This document shows, piece after piece, positions 57,570 through 64,000 of a stretch of 64,000 nt of DNA. The stretch is from positions 310,001-374,000 of the forward strand of contig NZ_QVQV01000002.1 of the NCBI RefSeq assembly GCF_003429005.1. The letters are read 5' to 3'. This DNA comes from Paraburkholderia sp. DHOC27 (GTDB lineage: Bacteria; Pseudomonadota; Gammaproteobacteria; Burkholderiales; Burkholderiaceae). How positions within the stretch are numbered: position 1 is the first letter of the stretch; every line of letters starts with the position of its first letter. The notes beneath the pieces are model-generated. The model did not search any database. It worked only from the letters and a program-made list of their open reading frames with translations, and had not been told where the DNA came from. Position numbers and translations under genes: made by a program.

Positions 57570-58031
57570 GTGTCCATCGCAGTCGACCAACCCGTCCCTG
57601 ACTTTACCGCCCCCTCGACCGGTGGCGAGCTGACGCTGTCCAGTCTGCGGGGCAAGAAGGTGGTGCTGTATTTTTACCCGAAGGACAACACGCCGGGCTG
57701 CACGACCGAAGGTCTGCAATTCCGCGACCTGTATCCGAAGTTCAAAAAGGCCGGCGCAGAAGTGCTCGGCGTGTCGCGCGACAGTCTGCGCTCGCATGAA
57801 AACTTCAAGGCCAAACTCGAACTGCCGTTTGCCCTCATCTCCGATCCGGAAGAAACGCTGTGCGCGCTCTTCGGCGTCATCAAAATGAAGAAAATGTATG
57901 GCAAAGAAGTACGTGGAATCGAACGCTCCACGTTTGTCATCGACGGCGAGGGCGTACTGCGCCAGGAGTGGCGTGGCGTGAAAGTACCAGGTCATGTCGA
58001 TGAAATTCTGGAGGCTGTACAAGCGCTGTGA
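57570..58031 (+). CDS. bcp: Thioredoxin-dependent peroxiredoxin (BCP/PrxQ)
   Basis: BCP reduces peroxides with thioredoxin. The 153-residue protein has FYPKDNTPGCTTEGLQF with the peroxidatic C44, and later RSTFVIDGEGVLRQEWRGV. The usual resolving cysteine five residues on (E. coli C50) is glycine here (G49), and the only other cysteine is C98 in EETLCALFGV. The start is a GTG at 57570 with GGAG about 7 nt upstream. It is transcribed alone after arnD. Confidence 0.93.
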   Translation: MSIAVDQPVPDFTAPSTGGELTLSSLRGKKVVLYFYPKDNTPGCTTEGLQFRDLYPKFKKAGAEVLGVSRDSLRSHENFKAKLELPFALISDPEETLCALFGVIKMKKMYGKEVRGIERSTFVIDGEGVLRQEWRGVKVPGHVDEILEAVQAL

Positions 58032-58375
58032 GGCGCGTTATATTGGGCTGCAATGAGTGCCTGTCCACCCCATACTTTCCGCGGTTACGCCGCACGTCAC
58101 GCCTCTCATATCAATGATGAGGCAGTGAGGCGCAACGCGACGACCGAAGTCGAGCCGCTTGCCCCGTTTGTCGGGGCGGCGGCTTTTTTAATTGCGCGCA
58201 GCCGTCCATCTGCTCGGCCACGCGCCCTCGTCAAGGAGCCGATCGAAAACCAGGCGAACCGGCATTTCTAGACCGAAAGCGCGCCTCCGGGCGCAAACTG
58301 CGGGCGCAATACAGCGCAATTGCAGGATGCGACAGGCGGCGCACGATATGTGACCCGATTTTTTCGAGGGAAACC
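58032..58375. other. bcp-phoH intergenic region, possible small transcript
   Basis: This 344-bp gap has a TATATT box at 58039-58044 and a strong terminator at 58152-58188, about 120 nt apart, then about 190 bp to the phoH start. A promoter-terminator pair of this spacing could make a small RNA, or the terminator could simply serve bcp. A small open frame starting ATG at 58053 runs through the terminator and is not convincing. Confidence 0.4.
58152..58188 (+). terminator. Rho-independent terminator between bcp and phoH
   Basis: AGCCGC (58152-58157) and GCCCCG (58160-58165) pair with CGGGGC (58171-58176) and GCGGCT (58178-58183) around TTTGT, followed by T residues to 58188. Confidence 0.9.
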
Positions 58376-60238
58376 ATGCCTTTGCCTACCCCACCCAGCA
58401 AGCTCGGCAATCTTCTGCCGCCTGACGAATACAAGGCCAAAGCCACGTCGGCGAGGCCCGCCAAGAAACAGGCGAACGAGGGGGAGCAAGCAGAGTCGGC
58501 CGATTTCGGCCGCGCCAACGTTGCCACGCCGATGGCGCACGCCGCCAATGCCGCGACGACGTTGCGCACCGTGCCTGCCGGTTCGGCTGCCAGTTCGTCC
58601 GCTGCCGGCGCCGAGACCGCCCCGGCACGTGACGCAGGAACCTCCCGCCGCAAATCGAAACAGACCGCCGCCTTGTTGCAACCGGTGCCCACGCCGGCCA
58701 AACATCAGGACGCCGAGCCGGTCGAGCCTGCGCAGCCCGTCGTCGCACGTGCCGGCAAGCAGCCCGCAACGGGCGCGCCGAGCGCCGCTACGCCCATCGC
58801 ACGCGGCACCACGAAGAAACGCAGCAGCACGTCCGACCAGGTCGAGACACGCAAGCTGTTCGTGCTCGACACCAATGTGCTGATGCACGATCCAACCTGC
58901 CTGTTCCGTTTCGAGGAACACGACGTCTATCTGCCAATGATGACGTTGGAAGAACTCGACAATCACAAGAAGGGCATGTCGGAAGTCGCGCGCAATGCCC
59001 GTCAGGTGAGCCGTACGCTGGATGCGCTGGTCGCCAACGGCGGCAACATGGCAGACGGCATTTCGCTGTCGCGTCTGGGCAGCCGCGAAGCCGCCGGGCG
59101 TCTGTATTTTCAGACCAAGCTGACGGACATCGAGCCGGTCGAAGGTCTGCCGCAAGGCAAGGCGGACAACCAGATTCTCGGCGTGGTGCGCGCGTTGCAA
59201 CGCGACCGGATGGACCGCCAGGTCGTGCTGGTGTCGAAAGACATCAACATGCGCATCAAGGCGCACGCGCTCGGACTGCCCGCTGAAGACTATTTCAACG
59301 ACCAGGTCCTCGAAGACAAGGACCTGCTCTACTCGGGCATTCGCGCGCTGCCGCAGGACTTCTGGACCAAGCACGCGAAGGGCATGGAAAGCTGGCAGGA
59401 CACCAAGACGGGCACGACGTATTACCGCGTGACCGGTCCGCTGTGCGCGTCCATGCTGGTCAACGAGTTCGTCTATCTGGAGCCGCAAAACGGCGAACCG
59501 GCGTTTCATGCGCTGGTGCGTGAGTTGAACGGCAAGACCGCGTTGCTGCAAACCTTGCGTGACTACGGCCACCACAAGAACAACGTGTGGGGCATCACGG
59601 CGCGCAACCGCGAGCAGAATTTCGCGCTCAACCTGTTGATGAATCCGGAGATCGACTTCGTCACGCTGCTGGGTCAGGCCGGCACCGGCAAGACCCTCGT
59701 CGCGCTGGCGGCGGGTCTCGCGCAGGTGCTGGACGACAAGCGCTACAACGAGATCATCGTCACGCGGGCCACGGTGCCGGTTGGCGAAGACATCGGCTTT
59801 CTGCCGGGCACGGAAGAGGAAAAAATGCAGCCGTGGATGGGTGCATTCGACGACAACCTCGAAGTGCTGCAGAAAACCGACGATGCGGCCGGTGAGTGGG
59901 GACGCGCTGCGACCCAGGAACTGATCCGCTCGCGCTTGAAGGTCAAGAGCATGAACTTCATGCGCGGCCGGACCTTCGTCGACAAGTATCTGATCATCGA
60001 CGAAGCGCAGAACCTGACGCCGAAGCAAATGAAAACGCTGGTGACGCGTGCGGGTCCGGGAACGAAGATCATCTGCCTCGGCAATATCGCGCAGATCGAC
60101 ACGCCTTATCTGACGGAAGGCAGTTCGGGGCTCACATACGTGGTCGATCGTTTCAAGGGCTGGGCGCACAGCGGGCACGTGACGCTGGCGCGCGGCGAGC
60201 GCTCGCGACTGGCGGATTACGCGTCCGATATCCTGTAG
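58376..60238 (+). CDS. phoH: PhoH family ATPase with N-terminal PIN domain (PhoH2-like)
   Basis: PIN-PhoH (PhoH2) proteins are reported RNA helicase/RNases. The 620-residue protein has a 155-residue low-complexity leader, a PIN domain (about 158-300) with the acidic residue in KLFVLDTNVLMHD (D165) and TLEELDNHKKG, and the PhoH ATPase with Walker A LLGQAGTGKTLVALAAG (about 430-446), ATVPVGEDIGFLPGTEEEK, and Walker B KYLIIDEAQNLTPKQMKTL. The ATG at 58376 lies about 190 bp after a terminator, so it has its own promoter, which I did not identify. Confidence 0.93.
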   Translation: MPLPTPPSKLGNLLPPDEYKAKATSARPAKKQANEGEQAESADFGRANVATPMAHAANAATTLRTVPAGSAASSSAAGAETAPARDAGTSRRKSKQTAALLQPVPTPAKHQDAEPVEPAQPVVARAGKQPATGAPSAATPIARGTTKKRSSTSDQVETRKLFVLDTNVLMHDPTCLFRFEEHDVYLPMMTLEELDNHKKGMSEVARNARQVSRTLDALVANGGNMADGISLSRLGSREAAGRLYFQTKLTDIEPVEGLPQGKADNQILGVVRALQRDRMDRQVVLVSKDINMRIKAHALGLPAEDYFNDQVLEDKDLLYSGIRALPQDFWTKHAKGMESWQDTKTGTTYYRVTGPLCASMLVNEFVYLEPQNGEPAFHALVRELNGKTALLQTLRDYGHHKNNVWGITARNREQNFALNLLMNPEIDFVTLLGQAGTGKTLVALAAGLAQVLDDKRYNEIIVTRATVPVGEDIGFLPGTEEEKMQPWMGAFDDNLEVLQKTDDAAGEWGRAATQELIRSRLKVKSMNFMRGRTFVDKYLIIDEAQNLTPKQMKTLVTRAGPGTKIICLGNIAQIDTPYLTEGSSGLTYVVDRFKGWAHSGHVTLARGERSRLADYASDIL

Positions 60239-60270
60239 GCCGCGACGGGTTGGTCTGAAAGCTGTACCGA

Positions 60271-60304
60271 AGCCGCGTCTGGTTCTGTCAGGCGCGGCTT
60301 TTTT
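60271..60304 (+). terminator. Rho-independent terminator after phoH
   Basis: AGCCGCG (60271-60277) pairs with CGCGGCT (60293-60299), with inner pairs CTG/CAG, followed by six T. It lies about 30 bp after the phoH stop. Confidence 0.9.
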
Positions 60305-60501
60305 CATCTGAATCAAGGTGTTGGAGGCGTGCGCGGGGACCCGCTTCCGGTTGTAAAACGGTGTTGTCCATTCCGGCGAACGCAACACTTAGCGCACAAA
60401 GTTCATGTAATTTATCAACATTTCTTGCTCCAGCCATGACGGACGGGCTACCATCGCGGCAATGACCGCTTCAAGCGAGTGTTTGCGCTCGCCTCGTCTT
60501 C

Positions 60502-61722
60502 ATGCGCCGACCCGGGTTTCCGCTGCTGGTCTCACTGCTGGCCCTTCTGCTGCTCGCTGCCTGCTCCGGCGCGCCGCAGCGGACTTCGCGCAACTCGAGC
60601 GGCAGCACATCCGCCTCTAACGGCGCGTATCGCACCACCCCGCCCGGCTTCCCCAATTTCGTCGATCACAGCATTGGCCGCGAGGAAATCTCCATCCAGG
60701 CGATGAGTCTGGTCGGCATTCCATACCGTTGGGGTGGTAATACGCCGGAAAGCGGCTTTGATTGCAGCGGTCTGGTTCGCTACGTCGTGGCGCGTTCGGC
60801 CTCGGTCAATCTGCCGCGCACGACCGCGGATATGAGCGAACGGGGCGAATCCGTCGATCCCGACGAAGTCGCGCCCGGCGACCTGATCTTCTTCAACACG
60901 ACGGGGCGTCCGCATTCGCACGTCGGCATTTACGTCGGCAAGCTGCGCTTCGTCAACGCGCCTTCAACAGGCGGAACGGTGCGGATTGACTACCTCACCA
61001 ATCCGTATTGGGCGAAGCGCTTCGACGGCATCCGGCGCGTCGCGGCGCCGACTCACGCGCCCGCGCCGTTCGAGACGCCGACTTACCAGGCAGCCGCGCC
61101 TGTTGCGCCACCTGCACAGACGGCGCCAGCGGTTGCACAGACTTCGTATGGTGGCTCGGCGGTGGGCCGGAGTGGTGCTGAAGCGGCGGCGCAAGGTGAG
61201 TATGCAACTGGCGCCGTGGCGGTTGGCGAGACCGCGCAGGCGCAGACGCCGCGTGTTGCGGCGACGGCCGTGCAGGTCCCTGTCACCGATGCTGGGCAGT
61301 CCGGTTTGAGCAATGCGGCGAGTACGACCGGCGCCACCGCGGCTGACGCGTTCGAACCTCCGCCGCCCGCGATGAGTGCGGCGCAAATGCAGGCCCGGGA
61401 TGCCGGCGCTGTCACGCCACCGAGCGTTGCGGTTGAACGTGCTACCCAGTCTACTCGGCCTTCCCAGCCGCTTCAGTCCGCTTCGGGAACGGCTCAGGCT
61501 GGTACGCCAGCTAGCGTCGCACACGCTCCTGATCCAATCGACGCCGCAGCCGACGCCTTCGAGCCACCACCGCCCGCCTCGGTCGCCGTGCGTCAGGAGC
61601 GGCAGGCGACATCGAGCGGCGGCGTGCAGGTCATGCGTGCCTCTACCGCCTCGCACGGCGTACCGGCGCGCACGCAGTCCAGCGACGACCCGATCGCCAA
61701 CTTCGCGAACGGCAGCGACTGA
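60502..61722 (+). CDS. NlpC/P60 family lipoprotein (putative cell-wall endopeptidase)
   Basis: This 406-residue protein is a predicted lipoprotein (LLALLLLAACSG, Cys21) with an NlpC/P60 papain-like domain (about 58-180) that cuts peptidoglycan stem peptides. Catalytic residues visible are C88 in SGFDCSGLVRY and H140 in HSHVGIYVGKL. The third polar position is Asn152 (FVNAP) rather than His. The last 220 residues are Ala/Thr/Pro/Gln-rich and contain ADAFEPPPPA twice (residues 281-290 and 350-359) encoded by different codons. Closest known types are Spr/MepS and NlpC. It is monocistronic between terminators. Confidence 0.88.
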   Translation: MRRPGFPLLVSLLALLLLAACSGAPQRTSRNSSGSTSASNGAYRTTPPGFPNFVDHSIGREEISIQAMSLVGIPYRWGGNTPESGFDCSGLVRYVVARSASVNLPRTTADMSERGESVDPDEVAPGDLIFFNTTGRPHSHVGIYVGKLRFVNAPSTGGTVRIDYLTNPYWAKRFDGIRRVAAPTHAPAPFETPTYQAAAPVAPPAQTAPAVAQTSYGGSAVGRSGAEAAAQGEYATGAVAVGETAQAQTPRVAATAVQVPVTDAGQSGLSNAASTTGATAADAFEPPPPAMSAAQMQARDAGAVTPPSVAVERATQSTRPSQPLQSASGTAQAGTPASVAHAPDPIDAAADAFEPPPPASVAVRQERQATSSGGVQVMRASTASHGVPARTQSSDDPIANFANGSD

Positions 61723-61833
61723 ACGGCCTTGCCTCACGAATGCCGCAGGAATTCGTGGCACACACAGGCGCGCGCGGCAACAGGGCCGCCGTCCGCCGAT
61801 GACCCACCTCTCACGATATCTCCCACACTGCGC

Positions 61834-61861
61834 GTCAGACACCGGCCATTGGCGGTCTGAC
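61834..61861. other. Inverted repeat upstream of the SDR gene
   Basis: GTCAGAC (61834-61840) faces GTCTGAC (61855-61861) with an inner GGCC/GGC region, 28 bp in all and about 60 bp before the SDR start. It could be an operator or a weak hairpin for the NlpC/P60 gene. No U-tract follows. Confidence 0.45.
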
Positions 61862-61919
61862 CGCACGCGCCTATGCTATCGGCTGTGGTCTCCTATCTTC
61901 TGATGGCGGAGTGCAGACA

Positions 61920-62744
61920 ATGGATCTTGGACTCAAGAACAAAGTGGTTTTAGTGACCGGCGGCAGCAAGGGCATTGGCCTCGCCTGCGCCCGCGCCTTC
62001 GCGGCCGAGGGTGCGAAGGTCGCCATCGTCTCGCGCGATCCGGCCAACCTCGCCCGCGCCCGCGAACAACTGGCCGGCGCAGGACTGCACGTTCATCTCA
62101 CGCGCGCCGATCTGCATGAGGCGCATAGCGCAGCCGATATCGTCGAAGAAGTGACGACGGCCGTCGGCCCGATCGACGTGCTGATCAACAGCGCCGGCGC
62201 CGCACGCCGCTACGACCCGGAAACGCTCGACGCCGAAGCCTTTCGCGCGACGATGGAAGCGAAATATTTCCCCTACATCTACCCGCAGCAGGAAGTGCTC
62301 CGCCGCATGGCCGAGCGGATCAAGGCCGCGAAGAACAAGAACGGCGGCGAGAACGCCGAGCCCGGTACGATCGTCAACATCATCGGCATGGGTGGCAAGA
62401 TGGCCAGCGACATTCATATTGCGGGCGGCGCGGCCAACGCTGCGCTGATGCTGGCAACGGTTGGGCTCGCGCACTATTACGCGCGTTATGGCATTCGCAT
62501 CAACGCAATCAATCCCGGCTCGACCTTGACCGAACGCGTCGAAGAGGCGCTCAAACTGGAGGCCAGCCAGCAAGGCGTGGATACGGCCGAGGCGCTGGCG
62601 CGCGGTCAGGCGAAAGTGCCGCTTGGGCGTTTTGCCAAACCTGAGGAGATCGCCGACGTGGCGCTCTTTCTGGCGAGCCGCCGCGCGAGCTATGTGACGG
62701 GTGCGATCGTGCCGATGGACGGCGGTAGCGCACCGCTGATCTAG
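61920..62744 (+). CDS. SDR-fold oxidoreductase lacking the canonical YxxxK pair
   Basis: This 274-residue protein has the SDR cofactor motif LVTGGSKGIGLACARAFA (13-30), VLINSAGAARRYDP (NSAG for NNAG), INAINPGS (194-201) and the C-terminal RFAKPEEIADVALFLASRRA, so the fold is certain. Around the active site the usual S...YxxxK reads NIIGMGG...HIAGGAANAALM: aligned on KAAL/NAAL, Tyr becomes Gly169 and Lys becomes Asn173, and the Ser region holds no Ser. The ATG at 61920 follows GGCGGAG; a GTG at 61911 is less likely. It may be a non-canonical reductase or a binding protein. The substrate is unknown. Confidence 0.85.
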   Translation: MDLGLKNKVVLVTGGSKGIGLACARAFAAEGAKVAIVSRDPANLARAREQLAGAGLHVHLTRADLHEAHSAADIVEEVTTAVGPIDVLINSAGAARRYDPETLDAEAFRATMEAKYFPYIYPQQEVLRRMAERIKAAKNKNGGENAEPGTIVNIIGMGGKMASDIHIAGGAANAALMLATVGLAHYYARYGIRINAINPGSTLTERVEEALKLEASQQGVDTAEALARGQAKVPLGRFAKPEEIADVALFLASRRASYVTGAIVPMDGGSAPLI

Positions 62745-62824
62745 GTATGGAGGGCGGCGGCGTGAAGATTTTTGGCACGCACGCGCTGCTGAGCTAGCGT
62801 AGTCCGCAGGACAGAGACGGCTCA

Positions 62825-62853
62825 CGTCTGCAGCGTTGAAAGCGCTGCAGACG
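62825..62853. terminator. Hairpin between convergent SDR and pit genes
   Basis: CGTCTGCAGCG (62825-62835) pairs perfectly with CGCTGCAGACG (62843-62853), 7-nt loop. It lies between convergent genes, about 40 bp beyond the pit stop. There is no T-run, so it may act as a barrier or 3'-end stabiliser rather than an intrinsic terminator. Confidence 0.6.
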
Positions 62854-62895
62854 CGCGGCGCCGCAAACCAACCTTGGAGCTTAAAACACCGCGGC

Positions 62896-63906
62896 TTACA
62901 GCAAGCGGTGACCCAGCCACCAACCCGCCGCAGCCAACGCGGCGGACGCGGGAATGGTCAGAATCCACGCCCACACGATGTTACCGGCCACGCCCCAACG
63001 CACCGCGCTGAGCTTTTGCGTGGCGCCGACACCGACGATCGCGCCGGTAATCGTATGCGTGGTGGACACCGGAATGCCGAGGAAAGACGCGACGAAGAGC
63101 GTAATCGCTCCACCCGTTTCCGCGCAGAATCCGCCGACTGGTTTGAGCTTGGTGATCTTCTGCCCCATCGTGCGCACGATGCGCCAGCCGCCGAACAACG
63201 TCCCAAGGCCCATCGACAGATAGCAGCCGCCAATCACCCAGAGCGGCGGCGCATCCGCGAGCGAAGACGCGTAGCCGGTTGCGATCAGCAGCATCCAGAT
63301 AATGCCGATGGTCTTCTGCGCGTCATTGCCACCGTGCCCCAGGCTGTACAGGCCGGCAGAAACCAGTTGCAGGCGCCGGAAGCGCCGGTCGACCTTGCTG
63401 GGCGGCGTGCGAAAGTAGATCCACGACACGGCCAGCATGAAAAACGAGCCGAGCACGAAGCCAAGCAGCGGCGAAATGAAGATGAACGCGACCGTCTTCA
63501 ACAGACCGTCGAGATTGAGCGAATGCCAGCCCGATTTGGCCAGCGCCGCCCCCACCAGCCCGCCGATCAGCGCATGCGACGAACTGGACGGAATGCCGTA
63601 ATGCCAGGTGACGATATTCCAGCCAATCGCGCCGACCAGCGCCCCGAAAATCACGTAATGGTCGACGATGGCCGGGTCGATGGTGCCTTTGCCGACCGTC
63701 TGCGCGACTTTCAGGTGGAAGATGAAATACGCCACGACGTTGAAGGCCGCGGCGAACGCCACCGCTTGCTGTGGCTTGAGGACGCCGGTCGAAACGACCG
63801 TGGCGATGGAATTCGCCGCGTCGTGAAAGCCGTTCATGAAGTCGAACACCAGCGACACGGCGACCAGGGTGGCGACCACCCAGATGGCGAGTTGTATCGA
63901 TTGCAT
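62896..63906 (-). CDS. pit: Low-affinity inorganic phosphate transporter, Pit family
   Basis: Pit transporters carry metal-phosphate complexes with protons across the inner membrane. The 336-residue protein has about 9-10 membrane helices, the duplicated PHO4 signatures (FDFMNGFHDAANSIATVVST near the N-terminus, and LGIPVSTTHTITGAIVGVG near the C-terminus), and WHYGIPSSSSHALIGGLVG. The length matches the shorter bacterial PiT group. Its ATG overlaps the stop of the upstream PhoU-like gene (TGATG), a common pairing in which the partner modulates Pit. Confidence 0.94.
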   Translation of the reverse strand: MQSIQLAIWVVATLVAVSLVFDFMNGFHDAANSIATVVSTGVLKPQQAVAFAAAFNVVAYFIFHLKVAQTVGKGTIDPAIVDHYVIFGALVGAIGWNIVTWHYGIPSSSSHALIGGLVGAALAKSGWHSLNLDGLLKTVAFIFISPLLGFVLGSFFMLAVSWIYFRTPPSKVDRRFRRLQLVSAGLYSLGHGGNDAQKTIGIIWMLLIATGYASSLADAPPLWVIGGCYLSMGLGTLFGGWRIVRTMGQKITKLKPVGGFCAETGGAITLFVASFLGIPVSTTHTITGAIVGVGATQKLSAVRWGVAGNIVWAWILTIPASAALAAAGWWLGHRLL

Positions 63907-64000
63907 CAGGCGTTTTCCAGCACGATACCTTCGATGATGTTCGCGACGTCCTCACACTTGTCCGTGATGGTTTCGAGCAATTCGTAGATCGCTTTCAGCT
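63906..64000 (-). CDS. DUF47/PhoU-like regulator of Pit, C-terminal fragment
   Basis: Only the last 31 residues are in the window, ending ELLETITDKCEDVANIIEG-IVLENA followed by TGA. This is the typical C-terminus of DUF47 (YkaA/PhoU-like) proteins, four-helix proteins encoded next to pit and thought to regulate it. The stop overlaps the pit start by one base. The rest lies beyond the right edge. Confidence 0.8.
   Translation of the reverse strand, partial: LKAIYELLETITDKCEDVANIIEGIVLENA

Noticed and set aside
58053..58271. 72-codon small protein between bcp and phoH
   Set aside because: It runs straight through a strong terminator hairpin and has no visible Shine-Dalgarno.
58268..60388. 706-codon minus-strand frame opposite phoH
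   Set aside because: Antisense shadow of phoH; crosses the phoH terminator and lacks domains.

Overview
The window is GC-rich chromosomal DNA of a Burkholderiaceae beta-proteobacterium, most likely Paraburkholderia or Burkholderia. This is inferred from gene content and order (phaC-phaA, surE-pcm-nlpD-rpoS, dnaX-ybaB-recR, alaT-hom-thrC, a chromosomal Ara4N locus). No species-level claim is made. I see no insertion sequence, prophage, CRISPR array, tRNA or rRNA. The window looks like core genome with some lineage-specific elaborations.

Layout. 1-2.8 kb (-): polyhydroxyalkanoate genes phaC and phaA (phaA runs off the left edge). 3.3-5.5 kb (-): pgeF and rluD, divergent from bamD, which ends in a 19-bp terminator hairpin shared with rlmD. 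6.6-13.1 kb (-): rlmD, a DnaQ-fold exonuclease, then rpoS-nlpD-pcm-surE. 13.4-15.7 kb: a quinone oxidoreductase (+) and a CaiB-type CoA-transferase (-). 15.8-20.3 kb (-): recR, ybaB, dnaX and the 4.5S RNA gene. 20.6-24.1 kb (+): trxA, rho, mtfA, rpmE2. 24.4-27.5 kb (+): an ArnT-like membrane glycosyltransferase coupled to a MATE transporter. 27.8-36.4 kb (+): a giant alpha-2-macroglobulin and its partner PBP1C. 36.6-37.8 kb (+): a secreted helix-hairpin-helix protein and a YidB-like protein. 38.1-41.4 kb (-): clpB behind a sigma-32-type promoter, and an NsrR/Rrf2 regulator divergent from a truncated globin (41.7 kb). 42.3-44.4 kb (-): moaE, moaD, moeA. 44.6-48.8 kb (-): thrC, hom, alaT. 49.5-57.4 kb (+): an Mth938-like gene, then arnT, an ArnE/F-like SMR gene, arnB, arnC, a split arnA (formyltransferase and decarboxylase) and arnD. 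57.6-64 kb: bcp, phoH, an NlpC/P60 lipoprotein, an atypical SDR (+), and a Pit phosphate transporter with its PhoU-like partner (-, cut by the right edge).

How the genes work together. Envelope biogenesis dominates: bamD, nlpD, A2M/PBP1C, the NlpC/P60 lipoprotein and the Ara4N pathway that caps lipid A phosphates. Stress and storage functions are interspersed (rpoS, clpB, trxA, bcp, NsrR-globin, PHA synthesis). Amino-acid and molybdopterin synthesis form two compact operons.

I found no clearly new multi-gene system. The most interesting items are unusual versions of known proteins and small non-coding signals. The proteins are a Pcm with about 230 extra N-terminal residues, an SDR lacking its Tyr/Lys catalytic pair, an NsrR with a stretched Cys loop, a split ArnA with a single SMR flippase subunit, an acidic-tailed RluD, and a secreted HhH protein with a histone-H1-like tail. 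The signals are a possibly leaderless dnaX message, a possible small transcript between bcp and phoH, and several strong hairpins.
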